Part shown: positions 20,921 to 27,855 of the stretch, one piece after another | Layout of the letters: each line of letters opens with the position of its first letter | Numbering within the stretch: the stretch's first letter is position 1 | IMG/VR virus record: IMGVR_UViG_3300047276_000612 | Coordinates: 1 to 27,855 of that record | DNA: 27,855 nt | DNA from: a virus | Direction: 5' to 3' (one strand) | Position numbers and translations under genes: made by a program | The notes under the pieces: model-generated | Seen by the model: the letters and a program-made list of their open reading frames with translations, nothing else | Told to the model about the DNA's origin: nothing | Database searches by the model: none

Positions 20921-21796
20921 ATGAGCAATACTTTCTCGGCAGCCCCGGCTGCTCTTTCCGAAATCATCCTTCCCGGCCTGAAGGGTCGCTTGGGCTTCCT
21001 CCCGGCCTTCAGCACCAACCTCACCACACGCACAGTGGGCAAGACCATTCAGGTCAACCTTGTGTCCGGTGGTGCTGCTAAGGAATTCTCCAAGGCCAAT
21101 GGTGGCTATAAGGAAGGTGACGATGCCAATCTGACTGCCGTTCAGGTGACGCTTAAGCACCTGCACAGCACTAAGGAATTCACCCCTGATGAAGTGGGTG
21201 AGTATGGTGAAGAATACCTTGCCCGGGCTTTCGTCCCTGAAGCCATCAACCAGCTTGTGAAGAAAGTTCACGCTGAAATTGGTGGCGTGCTTCTTAACGC
21301 TAACTTTTCTGCCAACGAAGTCATCACAGCTGCTAACTTCAACTACTCTCAGGTTGTTGACCTTAACACTGACCTGAATGACGCTAAGGCCGGTGACCCT
21401 CGCTGCTTGCTGGTCAATGGTGCTTATGCCGGTGCTTTGCGTAAGGATGCGACCCTTGTTGCCCCGATGCAGAACGGCCAGCAGAGCCTTGTTGGTTCGG
21501 GTCTTATCGGCAATATCTCGGGCTTCCAAGTCTTTGAGTTTACCGACCTTCCGACCAACGCTGAAAACCTTGCTGCGTTTGCCTGTGGTGCTGATGCGTT
21601 GGCTGTCGGTATGGCTGCCCCCTATATCAGCAACACCTTCCCGGGTGAAGTCTCCACGGCCACTGACCCTTCCGGTCTGTCGGTTCAGGTGCTGCGTGCC
21701 CAAGACCAAGACGGCATCCTGCGTCTGACAGCGACCATCCGTTTTGGTGTCAAGGCTGCTCGGGCTACTTCCGGCAAGCGTATCAAGACTGCCTAA
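20921..21796 (+). CDS. Major capsid protein candidate
   Basis: 291 aa. Directly after the scaffold and followed by the only clear terminator, the usual place of the major capsid gene. The N-terminus (SNTFSAAPAALSEIILPGLKG) and the segments GKTIQVNLVSGGAAKEF, EYLARAFVPEAINQLVKKV, CLLVNGAYAGALRKDATLVA and GNISGFQVFEFTDLP fit HK97-fold coat proteins (long helix, then P-domain), but the family is not certain. Codon choice is more biased than in neighbours (extra TCG, CCG), as for a very highly expressed gene. The leader has repeated CCTAA (20897-20918) and no Shine-Dalgarno. Confidence 0.82.
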   Translation: MSNTFSAAPAALSEIILPGLKGRLGFLPAFSTNLTTRTVGKTIQVNLVSGGAAKEFSKANGGYKEGDDANLTAVQVTLKHLHSTKEFTPDEVGEYGEEYLARAFVPEAINQLVKKVHAEIGGVLLNANFSANEVITAANFNYSQVVDLNTDLNDAKAGDPRCLLVNGAYAGALRKDATLVAPMQNGQQSLVGSGLIGNISGFQVFEFTDLPTNAENLAAFACGADALAVGMAAPYISNTFPGEVSTATDPSGLSVQVLRAQDQDGILRLTATIRFGVKAARATSGKRIKTA

Positions 21797-21818
21797 GCCT
21801 AGCAGCTTAGAAACAACG

Positions 21819-21850
21819 GCCTCCATCTGCGTAGCGGATGGGGGCTTTTT
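21819..21850 (+). terminator. Rho-independent terminator after capsid gene
   Basis: GCCTCCATC (21819-21827) pairs with GATGGGGGC (21837-21845), 9 bp with one G-U, 9-nt loop, followed by TTTTT (21846-21850). It is the only classic intrinsic terminator seen. It would partly end the capsid transcript and lower expression of the head-completion and tail genes downstream. Confidence 0.85.
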
Positions 21851-21946
21851 GTTTGTCTGCCCTAGTCAGGACATACCCCAGCCATCCTAAGGGCTTACTG
21901 TGGCATCCTAGGTGGCAAGGATTGGCGTTTGTCGGAAGGTGCATCT

Positions 21947-22279
21947 ATGATGGATGCCAATTTTGCAGCTATGAAGCTGGCCGATGCTCAGGCTATGTCC
22001 GCTGAGGCCGGCCAGACTGTGACTATCAATGCCGTCAATTATGCCTGTATGATTGAGGATGCCACCCTTTCACCTGCCTTTGAGATTGGCGGGATTACAG
22101 ATAGGATTGATGCCGTCATCAAAATTCCTGCCACCACTGCTGCCCTAGCAGCTGCAACCTATATGGCCATTGGTAAGAAGGTCACTTGGGATGGCCGGGT
22201 TTATCGCATCGTTTCAAAGTCCACCAAGCCGGGCAGCGGATGGGTGAAGCTCAGCTGTCAGGATGCAGACCAACACTGA
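21947..22279 (+). CDS. Head-completion / FII-like attachment protein candidate (110 aa)
   Basis: ATG 21947 is chosen because GGAAGGT lies 8 nt upstream, one of the few Shine-Dalgarno-like sites; TTG 21929 is an alternative. The C-terminal half is beta-rich (KKVTWDGRVYRIVSKSTKPGSGWVKLSC), like the small beta-barrel stoppers that cap the portal (lambda FII). Position straight after the capsid gene supports this. Sequence similarity is weak. It overlaps the next gene by one base (TGATG). Confidence 0.6.
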   Translation: MMDANFAAMKLADAQAMSAEAGQTVTINAVNYACMIEDATLSPAFEIGGITDRIDAVIKIPATTAALAAATYMAIGKKVTWDGRVYRIVSKSTKPGSGWVKLSCQDADQH

Positions 22280-23235
22280 TGGCTGATGTTGAAATCATCG
22301 TTGACCGCACTCTTGTCGATAGGCTCAAAAAGGTCTATGGTGACTTTGCCGATTACACCCAGCAGCTGACCAAAGACTTGGTTAAGGAAGAAGGAGCTTT
22401 GACCTGCCGTGAAGCCATCAATTATAGCCCCCCTTTAGATGGCAAAGCCGGAGGCAAAGGGGATAAGAAGATTGCCGAAAGATGGGGAAACTATGCCGTT
22501 GAAAATGACATTAAGGCTGTTGTTTCTGATGACAGCAAAAGCCTAGCCACTGCCGTAAGCTCTGGCAGCAATGCCCGGCAGAAATTCAACAAGTGGAGGT
22601 CTGGAAAATCCCCTGCCGTCTCAGGCATTATCAAGAAAATCTGGGAAGACCAAAATGCGGAGCGTGCCTTTAAGAAAGCCCAAAACCTATTTGGCCGTTG
22701 GGCTGGCCAGCGTCTTAACCTAATCCAAAACGAAACTGAGCTAAAGCTTAGGCACGAAAGGATTAGGGCTAACTACAAGGGACGCATCCGAAAGAATGGT
22801 GCTGTTAGCCCATTGGGTGGCATCAAGGGTGAAACCCCTGCCTATGCCGATAGGAAGCTGATTGAGTCCTACATCAAGAAGCGTCAGCTGAAGGTTGGCT
22901 ATATGAAGGCCGGCTGGGTTGATGCCATCAACAAGATTGGAAAGCCCAAGGTCAATGGGGTTGAAAAGACCTTTGGCCTTCGCAAGCTACCCACTTGGAT
23001 TACCAGACACAAGGTAGGTCACGGAGGCGTTGGCCTGAATGTCTATGAGGGTGCTGGAACAAACAATGTGATTATGAAGGTCAGGAATGACTTAGCCAAT
23101 ATCTTTGGTGTTGGATACCTAGCCGGAACAAAGACCTATGTTATGGCAGTCCGGGCTGGGAAGATGACCAAACGGATGAACCATTTTATGCGTGCAGCCA
23201 TTAAGAAGGCTAACAACAATCAATCACCTACCTGA
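22279..23235 (+). CDS. Tail-completion / minor tail protein candidate (318 aa)
   Basis: Not recognised by sequence. ATG 22279. The product is basic and helical in the N-terminal half (VDRTLVDRLKKVYGDFADYT...), with a Lys/Arg-rich centre. In this gene order (head completion, this gene, tail terminator, tail tube) it takes the place of lambda Z or HK97 gp10-type tail-completion proteins, although it is longer than most. It shares the end of a string of Lys/Arg-rich segments that could contact DNA. Confidence 0.55.
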   Translation: MADVEIIVDRTLVDRLKKVYGDFADYTQQLTKDLVKEEGALTCREAINYSPPLDGKAGGKGDKKIAERWGNYAVENDIKAVVSDDSKSLATAVSSGSNARQKFNKWRSGKSPAVSGIIKKIWEDQNAERAFKKAQNLFGRWAGQRLNLIQNETELKLRHERIRANYKGRIRKNGAVSPLGGIKGETPAYADRKLIESYIKKRQLKVGYMKAGWVDAINKIGKPKVNGVEKTFGLRKLPTWITRHKVGHGGVGLNVYEGAGTNNVIMKVRNDLANIFGVGYLAGTKTYVMAVRAGKMTKRMNHFMRAAIKKANNNQSPT

Positions 23236-23238
23236 CCT

Positions 23239-23673
23239 ATGCCGTCCAAATCTCCCCTAAATATCGTTGAAGAAGCAGTGTCCGCAGCCCTGAAAGCTGA
23301 GGCTACGCTTGCCGGCCTGACCATCTATCGTGGTGAGGAAACCAGCGAGCTTACTCTGCCGGCCATTATCGTCAGCTGTGAGACTGCCCAACCTGCCCCT
23401 GACATTGCACAGGGTCTAGGAAACTATTTGTGCAAGGTATCCGTTGGGGTGGTTCACAACATTGATGATAATACGGAGACAGACCACCGGAACATTACAC
23501 AGGAAGTGATGGGCATTGTAGATAATGTGACCAAGATTAAGGCTGCTTTCACGGCCATTGGGGATGCCACCTGCTATGACACCACCCTGCAAAACCTTAA
23601 CTACAAGCCGGGTGATAGGGCTTTTACATCAAACCTTGATTATGAAATCCTAATGGTGCTAGCCCCTGCATGA
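23239..23673 (+). CDS. Tail terminator candidate, gpU-like (144 aa)
   Basis: ATG 23239 (GACCTATG). N-terminal helix (NIVEEAVSAALKAEATLAG), then beta strands (TIYRGEETSELTLPAIIVSC, CKVSVGVVHNIDDN) and a helix (HRNITQEVMGIVDNV), the general alpha/beta order of tail terminator proteins that end tube growth. It lies immediately before the tail-tube candidate. Call rests on position and secondary-structure pattern only. Confidence 0.6.
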   Translation: MPSKSPLNIVEEAVSAALKAEATLAGLTIYRGEETSELTLPAIIVSCETAQPAPDIAQGLGNYLCKVSVGVVHNIDDNTETDHRNITQEVMGIVDNVTKIKAAFTAIGDATCYDTTLQNLNYKPGDRAFTSNLDYEILMVLAPA

Positions 23674-23687
23674 CCGGGCTAGGTTGT

Positions 23688-23709
23688 TTGACTTGGGGTG
23701 CATATTAAA
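23688..23709 (+). promoter_or_regulatory. Motif copy 3 upstream of tail tube candidate
   Basis: TTGACTTGGGGTGCATATTA (23688-23707) plus AA. It matches the motifs at 17458 and 20411 in TTGACT and TGCA at the same spacing. It lies 10 nt upstream of ATG 23719. Confidence 0.4.
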
Positions 23710-23718
23710 GCACTTCCT

Positions 23719-24066
23719 ATGTCCAACACAACCAAGGGCACAGCCCATATTTACGGCGTTAACGGCACTGTCACAGGTCTTACAGTCCAAAGCTACACAG
23801 TCACTACATCTTGGGCTAATGCGGATGAAGTTACCAATTCCGTTGGTGAAGTCATTGCTGTCCGTTATTCCGACAAGCGAACAAACCTGACCATTGAAGG
23901 TCTTGTGCCTACAACCTATGGTGCTGCCATTGGTGATGCCCTTACCTTCACAGGCAACGGCATTGCCTTCACAGCCGGCCACATCACCCAGATTGAAGAG
24001 CGTGGTGAGGCCAAGGGCTTTATGCGTATCAGCGTCACTGCCGTTGACTTTGAAAACATTGCTTAA
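23719..24066 (+). CDS. Major tail tube protein candidate (115 aa)
   Basis: ATG 23719 (TTCCTATG); GTG 23698 would add 7 residues. The product is beta-rich with Thr/Val/Ile (GTVTGLTVQSYTVTTSW, KRTNLTIEGLVP, ITQIEERGEAKGFMRISVTA), consistent with a beta-sandwich tube subunit. It sits between the tail-terminator candidate and the chaperone, as expected for a siphovirus tube. It is short compared with lambda gpV. Confidence 0.65.
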   Translation: MSNTTKGTAHIYGVNGTVTGLTVQSYTVTTSWANADEVTNSVGEVIAVRYSDKRTNLTIEGLVPTTYGAAIGDALTFTGNGIAFTAGHITQIEERGEAKGFMRISVTAVDFENIA

Positions 24067-24110
24067 GGCTGGTTGACAGTCTGGCAGATAATTAGACGCT
24101 GGTTGGCATA

Positions 24111-24671
24111 ATGGCTGACCAGCGTTTTTTTAATGCGTTTTTAACCCCGGCTAGGACAATCATTTTACGGAAGAGGCTTAAGCCTTTTAGCCTTAAGCAT
24201 CGGATATTCCTTGAAGGCATTGGCAGTCCATACCTTCAATCAGATAAGGAGATTAGCCCGGCTGACCTAATCATTGCACTTAAGATTTGTGCCGATGAAA
24301 GCCTAGATAGCTTCAGCCTTTGGGATAGGTGGATTGGGATACGGATGACCCTATCAAAACAATTCTTCGCAGATGCTTCTCTGAGCTTTGTCAGGTATGT
24401 GAACCAGCCAGATACATACCCGAAGTTTTATGAGAAGAAGGAAGCCGGGTCTTCGCAGGAGCAGATGCCTTGGCAGTTATCTATATTGGCTACCCTTATG
24501 AGGAATGGGGTTAGCTATGAAGCAGCAATGACTATGCCTGAGGCCAAGGCCATCTGGTTATCCACTGCCTTCAACATTCAGGCTGGTGCAAAGCTTCACC
24601 TGCTGACCACTGATGATGAAGAGCTGATTGAACAGCTGACAGCTGAAATGGCCAATGGGAAACCTGCCTGA
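24111..24671 (+). CDS. Tail assembly chaperone candidate (186 aa)
   Basis: Helical protein lying directly before the tape measure, the place of the G/GT-type tail chaperones. The 44-bp gap before it carries a short repeat (CTGGTTGACA, CGCTGGTTGGCA). GGGAAAC at 24657-24663 near the end could be a slippery site, but the -1 frame is closed a few codons later, so no long fused product is seen. Sequence family not recognised. Confidence 0.6.
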   Translation: MADQRFFNAFLTPARTIILRKRLKPFSLKHRIFLEGIGSPYLQSDKEISPADLIIALKICADESLDSFSLWDRWIGIRMTLSKQFFADASLSFVRYVNQPDTYPKFYEKKEAGSSQEQMPWQLSILATLMRNGVSYEAAMTMPEAKAIWLSTAFNIQAGAKLHLLTTDDEELIEQLTAEMANGKPA

Positions 24672-24707
24672 TTGACTAAATGGCAAAACTAAAGACACCC
24701 TAAAACT

Positions 24708-26129
24708 ATGGCAGACGGACTAGAATTCACGATTTCGGCCAAAGACCAAGCATCCAAGGCCGTCAGCACTGTTCAGAAGAAAATCAATGACCTTGGGAAA
24801 GACTTGGCCAAAGGCTTCCTTTCCTTTGCCGGCCCTATGGCAATTGTTCAATCGGCCATTGGCTATGTGACCGATGCCATTGAAGAGCATAAAAAGAAAA
24901 TGGCTGAAGCTTTTGAAGCCTATTCAACCATTGGTGACAAGGCTGCTGATATTGGCGTTGCAGCTGATGAATTCATTAGGCTTCAAAACGCAGCTGATGC
25001 TTCCGGGTCTTCCGTGGATAAGGTGGGCAAACTGTTCAAGGAAGTCACGGCCATCATCCAACAGGCCACAGTCTCAGGCAGCGACCAAGAGCGTATGCTT
25101 AAGGCTTTGGGCTTCTCCGCTGAAGAGATTGCATCAGGTCTTCTTAAGCCAACGGAAGTCATCAAGACGATGGCCGACACCCTGAACAGTGCCACAGGAA
25201 ATACGGAGAAATTTAGCGTAGCGACAGCTATGCTTGGTGATAAGGCTGCCGAACTTATCCCTTTGCTTACCAAGGCTGACAATATCCTAAAGGGATATGG
25301 TGAAGACCCGGGCATTTCCAAGGAAGAGATTGCACTGCTTGAGCAGCAGAAGCTGGCCGACAAGCAAAAGGAAAACCAAGAGAAAGCTGCGATGGCCAGA
25401 AAGCGTGCCTTAGAGGAAGCCCGGAAAAACCCGGAAGTTATCGCTGAATACAACAAGCTTTTCCCTAGGGTGCTGACTGAAGAGCAGATGAAGCAACGAT
25501 ATGGAACAGAAGAAGAGGCTAACAAGGCTGGTTACTCTAGGGCTACAAGCTTCAAGGAGGGATATCGTCAGGCTGATGTTTTTACGAAAACAAATCTTTC
25601 ACAAGATGCTGAGATTTTACAGGCTTTGCAGAATGTAGAGGAAAGAAAGCGTCAGGCCAGAAAGGACACTGTTGATGCAGCCAACAGCGAAAAGGCTGCT
25701 GAGCTTCACAACCTTGAAATGAAGAAGCTTAATGATGAGGCTATGCGTATCCTTGAGGCTGAATGGGCTGACCAAGCCAAGACTACGGAGAAAGAAGATG
25801 AAGACGCTTTGAAGAAGCGTAGAAAAGACCTTGGTGAATTGCTGGACGCTGAGCAGAAGGCCAAGGATGAAACAGCCAAGGATGCTGCTAAGAAGGCTGA
25901 GAAGGCCAACAGGCTGACAGTCTCTAGCCTCCGTGAGATTGGTGGTGCTGTCGCTGGTGAATTCCAGCCCGGCACAGCAGCCCCTGTTGTTGACTACCAG
26001 AAGGAAAGCCTGAATGTTGAACAGCGTATTTTGCTAGAGCTTGAGAAGCTAAATAACATCTTCAATGAAAACAAGCGTCCCGGTGTGGACTTCACCAAGG
26101 ATACGACTTCTACCACCTTCATTTCCTAA
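24708..26129 (+). CDS. Tail tape measure protein (short)
   Basis: 473 aa, by far the longest protein after the terminase and portal, with features of a tape measure: Ala/Lys/Glu-rich helices throughout, a hydrophobic segment near residues 37-55 (FLSFAGPMAIVQSAIGYV) and long coiled-coil regions (about 205-245 and 320-400). Tape length sets tail length; at about 0.15 nm per residue (a general rule), the tail would be near 70 nm. It lies between the chaperone and tail-tip genes. Its start has the AACTATG context. Confidence 0.75.
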   Translation: MADGLEFTISAKDQASKAVSTVQKKINDLGKDLAKGFLSFAGPMAIVQSAIGYVTDAIEEHKKKMAEAFEAYSTIGDKAADIGVAADEFIRLQNAADASGSSVDKVGKLFKEVTAIIQQATVSGSDQERMLKALGFSAEEIASGLLKPTEVIKTMADTLNSATGNTEKFSVATAMLGDKAAELIPLLTKADNILKGYGEDPGISKEEIALLEQQKLADKQKENQEKAAMARKRALEEARKNPEVIAEYNKLFPRVLTEEQMKQRYGTEEEANKAGYSRATSFKEGYRQADVFTKTNLSQDAEILQALQNVEERKRQARKDTVDAANSEKAAELHNLEMKKLNDEAMRILEAEWADQAKTTEKEDEDALKKRRKDLGELLDAEQKAKDETAKDAAKKAEKANRLTVSSLREIGGAVAGEFQPGTAAPVVDYQKESLNVEQRILLELEKLNNIFNENKRPGVDFTKDTTSTTFIS

Positions 26130-26132
26130 CCT

Positions 26133-26870
26133 ATGCCAATTGACTCTAAAGGTAACAAACTTACCACCCTTCAGCTTCAGCCCGGCTGGGTCATTGAAAA
26201 TGATGGCTCAGGTCTGCTGACTTCCCGGCTGACCTTCCGTTGTGATGCCTCCGTTGTGGAGGCTAAGAAGCCTAAGGATAATGAAGCCCACCCAAAGGAT
26301 GGCCGGCTGCTCTGCCACAGAGCTTCCTATGTCATCAATGAAAATGACATTGCCACCATTACTGCTGAGTATGTCGGCCTTGCTTCCGGCAACATCACAA
26401 AGGTAGTTATCACAGGTGACAATGCCTTGAGCAGTCAGCCTATCCAGACCCATCCTAAGTTTTACAAGGGGACTGTGGGACAGACCGGGAAACCCCTTAA
26501 AGACCTTGGTTGGGATGAGGCTACGCAGTCTTTCCCTGAGTCTAATTCTGATGCCATTTCCTATTCATTGGTTGGCATTAAATCCTACCAAGCACCTGAC
26601 CTGCAATATACCGGGACTTACTACACAAACAGTAAGGCATTGCTCTTGGATAATCAGAAGATGGTTGGTAAGACATTCCAGACCATTGCCGGCTCAAATG
26701 ATACAATCGTTGTGCCTCCAATCCTTGCACCAATCAGCCAATACCATCTGCGTTATGGTTTTGTTACTGCCGTCAACTATGAGCAGTATGCCAATGTTTT
26801 CAAAGTCCGTTACACCTTCCGTGTGGCCACAGGTGGCTGGCATAGCTTCATCTACGAAACACACAATTGA
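26133..26870 (+). CDS. Tail-tip / distal tail protein candidate (245 aa)
   Basis: Not recognised. ATG 26133 (AACCTATG), 3 bp after the tape measure stop. The product is beta-rich, with several aromatic residues, and no transmembrane part. The gene following the tape measure is often the distal tail protein, so this is the best guess. It overlaps the next gene by one base (TGATG). Confidence 0.6.
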   Translation: MPIDSKGNKLTTLQLQPGWVIENDGSGLLTSRLTFRCDASVVEAKKPKDNEAHPKDGRLLCHRASYVINENDIATITAEYVGLASGNITKVVITGDNALSSQPIQTHPKFYKGTVGQTGKPLKDLGWDEATQSFPESNSDAISYSLVGIKSYQAPDLQYTGTYYTNSKALLLDNQKMVGKTFQTIAGSNDTIVVPPILAPISQYHLRYGFVTAVNYEQYANVFKVRYTFRVATGGWHSFIYETHN

Positions 26871-27343
26871 TGAGTAATAAAATCCAGCAAGGCGTTGGAT
26901 ACACCTATCAATCTGATAGCCGGGGCTTTTCGTTGCAGATTGAGCAGCAGGGACGCAGACGGCATCCCTTGCAGGTGTTCAGCAATCCTGACAACGGAAG
27001 CCCTGCCATCAGCGTCTGGCCGGGGACAGTCAATGGGGCTATGCCTAAGATTGGTGGGGCTTACCTTGATGCCACTACAAGGCCGAAGCTGTCCATTGGC
27101 AGCAGTGGCTATGTCTATGTTAAGGTTACTAGGGCAACAGGGCAGGTATTCCCTAGCACCATTGATATTGAGTTTGCCAGCACTGTGCCGGCAGACACCA
27201 GCACCATTGGTTACTTTTCCATTGCCAGCATTACCAAGACAGGAAACAGCCTGACCATCAACCAGCTTGTCAGCCAGAGCCTCATTGTTGGCCGTCAGGC
27301 TTATAGCTCTAGTGGGGCAATCTTCTATTGGTTCAATGTCTGA
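26870..27343 (+). CDS. Tail-associated protein (157 aa)
   Basis: ATG 26870 (TTG one codon upstream is unlikely). The product is soluble and beta-rich (RGFSLQIEQQGRRRHPLQVF, GYVYVKVTRATGQVF, YFSIASITKTGNSLTIN), with a Gly/Ser-rich C-terminus. Composition is like short tail-fibre or baseplate-hub proteins. Function inferred only from position. It overlaps the next gene by 8 bp. Confidence 0.6.
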   Translation: MSNKIQQGVGYTYQSDSRGFSLQIEQQGRRRHPLQVFSNPDNGSPAISVWPGTVNGAMPKIGGAYLDATTRPKLSIGSSGYVYVKVTRATGQVFPSTIDIEFASTVPADTSTIGYFSIASITKTGNSLTINQLVSQSLIVGRQAYSSSGAIFYWFNV

Positions 27344-27855
27344 CCGATACCCAGCCGGCTTCTACCCAATCAATAGCACCACCCCTGCCAAGTGGACTGA
27401 TGCACCGGGTCAGCCTAATGTGGTTCAATTCAATGGCTTAGTTTATTTAAAGACTAGCCGGCACACAGGGGGCACAGGTAAGCCGAATGAAGAGGAAGTG
27501 GGAGGCATCAGGACTTGGCAGCTCTACACCCCTGCAAAGAATTGGAGCAAGGGCTTTAGGTATTATTGGCAGCATCTACATAGCTGCATCCCTGAAACCG
27601 GTAGCCCAATCGTCTATGATGAAGATATCTATTCAGGCACTTCAAATTACTTTCAAGAAGTCAGCTTTATTGGGTCTGCCTCACAAAACAAGTGGCCTGT
27701 AAGCACAGCTGCTACATCCCTGCGTATCCCTGTCCCCATTCCAGCCGGCGAGATTTTGCAGGGGACTTCTGGCATCTTTACAAGGTGGCATCTTAACTAT
27801 ATCCCGCCACCTTACATCACATTTATTGATGGCTTTAATGGGTATGCTTCAGCCC
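27336..27855 (+). CDS. Tail protein, 3' end outside window
   Basis: ATG 27336 starts a frame that stays open to the right edge (173 codons). It begins MSDRYPAGFYPINSTTPAKW and contains tryptophans and tyrosines with a GGTGKPNEEE loop and IPVPIPAGEILQGTSG, giving the look of a beta-rich tail-tip or fibre protein. It overlaps the preceding gene by 8 bp, as other genes here do. If the window end is joined to the window start, this frame does not match that of the left-edge fibre gene, so more sequence lies between them. Confidence 0.6.
   Translation, partial: MSDRYPAGFYPINSTTPAKWTDAPGQPNVVQFNGLVYLKTSRHTGGTGKPNEEEVGGIRTWQLYTPAKNWSKGFRYYWQHLHSCIPETGSPIVYDEDIYSGTSNYFQEVSFIGSASQNKWPVSTAATSLRIPVPIPAGEILQGTSGIFTRWHLNYIPPPYITFIDGFNGYASA

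Noticed and set aside
20900-21826. A 308-codon open frame on the - strand across the capsid gene
   Set aside because: Fully antisense to the well-supported capsid gene, with no start context or motif of its own.
22186-22278. 31-codon upstream extension of the 318-aa gene
   Set aside because: It overlaps the head-completion gene in another frame; ATG 22279 gives the neat TGATG junction seen elsewhere.
24657-24663. GGGAAAC as a programmed -1 frameshift site for a G/GT-type chaperone fusion
   Set aside because: The codons are read GGG AAA, not G GGA AAC, and the -1 frame reaches a stop within about six codons, so no T-like extension exists here.
1-27855. CRISPR array, insertion sequence, integrase or attachment sites
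   Set aside because: No regularly spaced direct repeats of CRISPR size, no transposase-like or recombinase-like protein, and no tRNA-end duplication of the tRNA-Thr were seen.

Overview
The window is a stretch of tailed-phage DNA (Caudoviricetes), either a free phage or a prophage. Every credible gene lies on the + strand. Genes are packed tightly, with many ATGA, TGATG or 8-nt overlaps. The set of packaging, head and tail genes has the lambda-like order of a phage with a long, non-contractile (siphovirus-type) tail: no sheath or contractile-baseplate gene is visible. The host cannot be named from sequence alone. Almost no gene start carries a Shine-Dalgarno sequence; instead most starts read CT-ATG or CA-ATG, often CCTATG. 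This fits a host lineage that initiates translation largely without Shine-Dalgarno pairing, such as Bacteroidota or Verrucomicrobiota, but does not prove it. By eye, GATC, GTAC, GCGC and CGCG are completely missing and CATG and ACGT occur once each, which points to strong restriction pressure in the host range.

Layout. Bases 1-640: the 3' part of a tail-fibre-like gene. Bases 644-2661: small membrane proteins making up a lysis block, including a lipobox plus coiled coil plus C-terminal membrane-segment protein (candidate u-spanin), a LydA-like holin and another two-span membrane protein. Bases 2662-2757: a candidate promoter and a 13-codon leader ORF with one of the few good ribosome-binding sites in the window. 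Bases 2754-13517: early and DNA-metabolism genes, comprising an ATP-dependent DNA ligase, a secreted lytic transglycosylase (endolysin), a RuvC-like resolvase, a tRNA-Thr(UGU), an ERF annealing protein, a run of small unknown genes, a RecE/PDDEXK-type exonuclease, a possible ssDNA-binding protein, a C5-cytosine methyltransferase-like protein interrupted by a C10 tract, and a DnaB-N/RecA-fold helicase. Bases 13518-13771: a non-coding, repeat- and palindrome-rich region (origin or operator candidate). Bases 13772-15511: a basic protein, a structured intergenic element, a winged-helix/HTH protein and the small terminase. Bases 15508-24671: large terminase (GpA type), gpW-like connector, lambda-type portal, S49 head protease with an extra four-cysteine domain, scaffold, major capsid protein followed by the only clear intrinsic terminator, then head-completion, tail-terminator, tail-tube and tail-chaperone candidates. 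Bases 24708-27855: short tape measure and tail-tip or fibre proteins, the last one running off the right edge.

How it works together. Ligase, resolvase, ERF annealing protein, exonuclease and helicase form a recombination-linked replication set that relies on host polymerase and primase, since neither is seen here. GpA-type terminase suggests cos-type packaging, as in lambda. No integrase, repressor, CRISPR array or insertion sequence is visible. The two window ends do not join in one reading frame, so this is probably part of a larger genome rather than a complete circular one.
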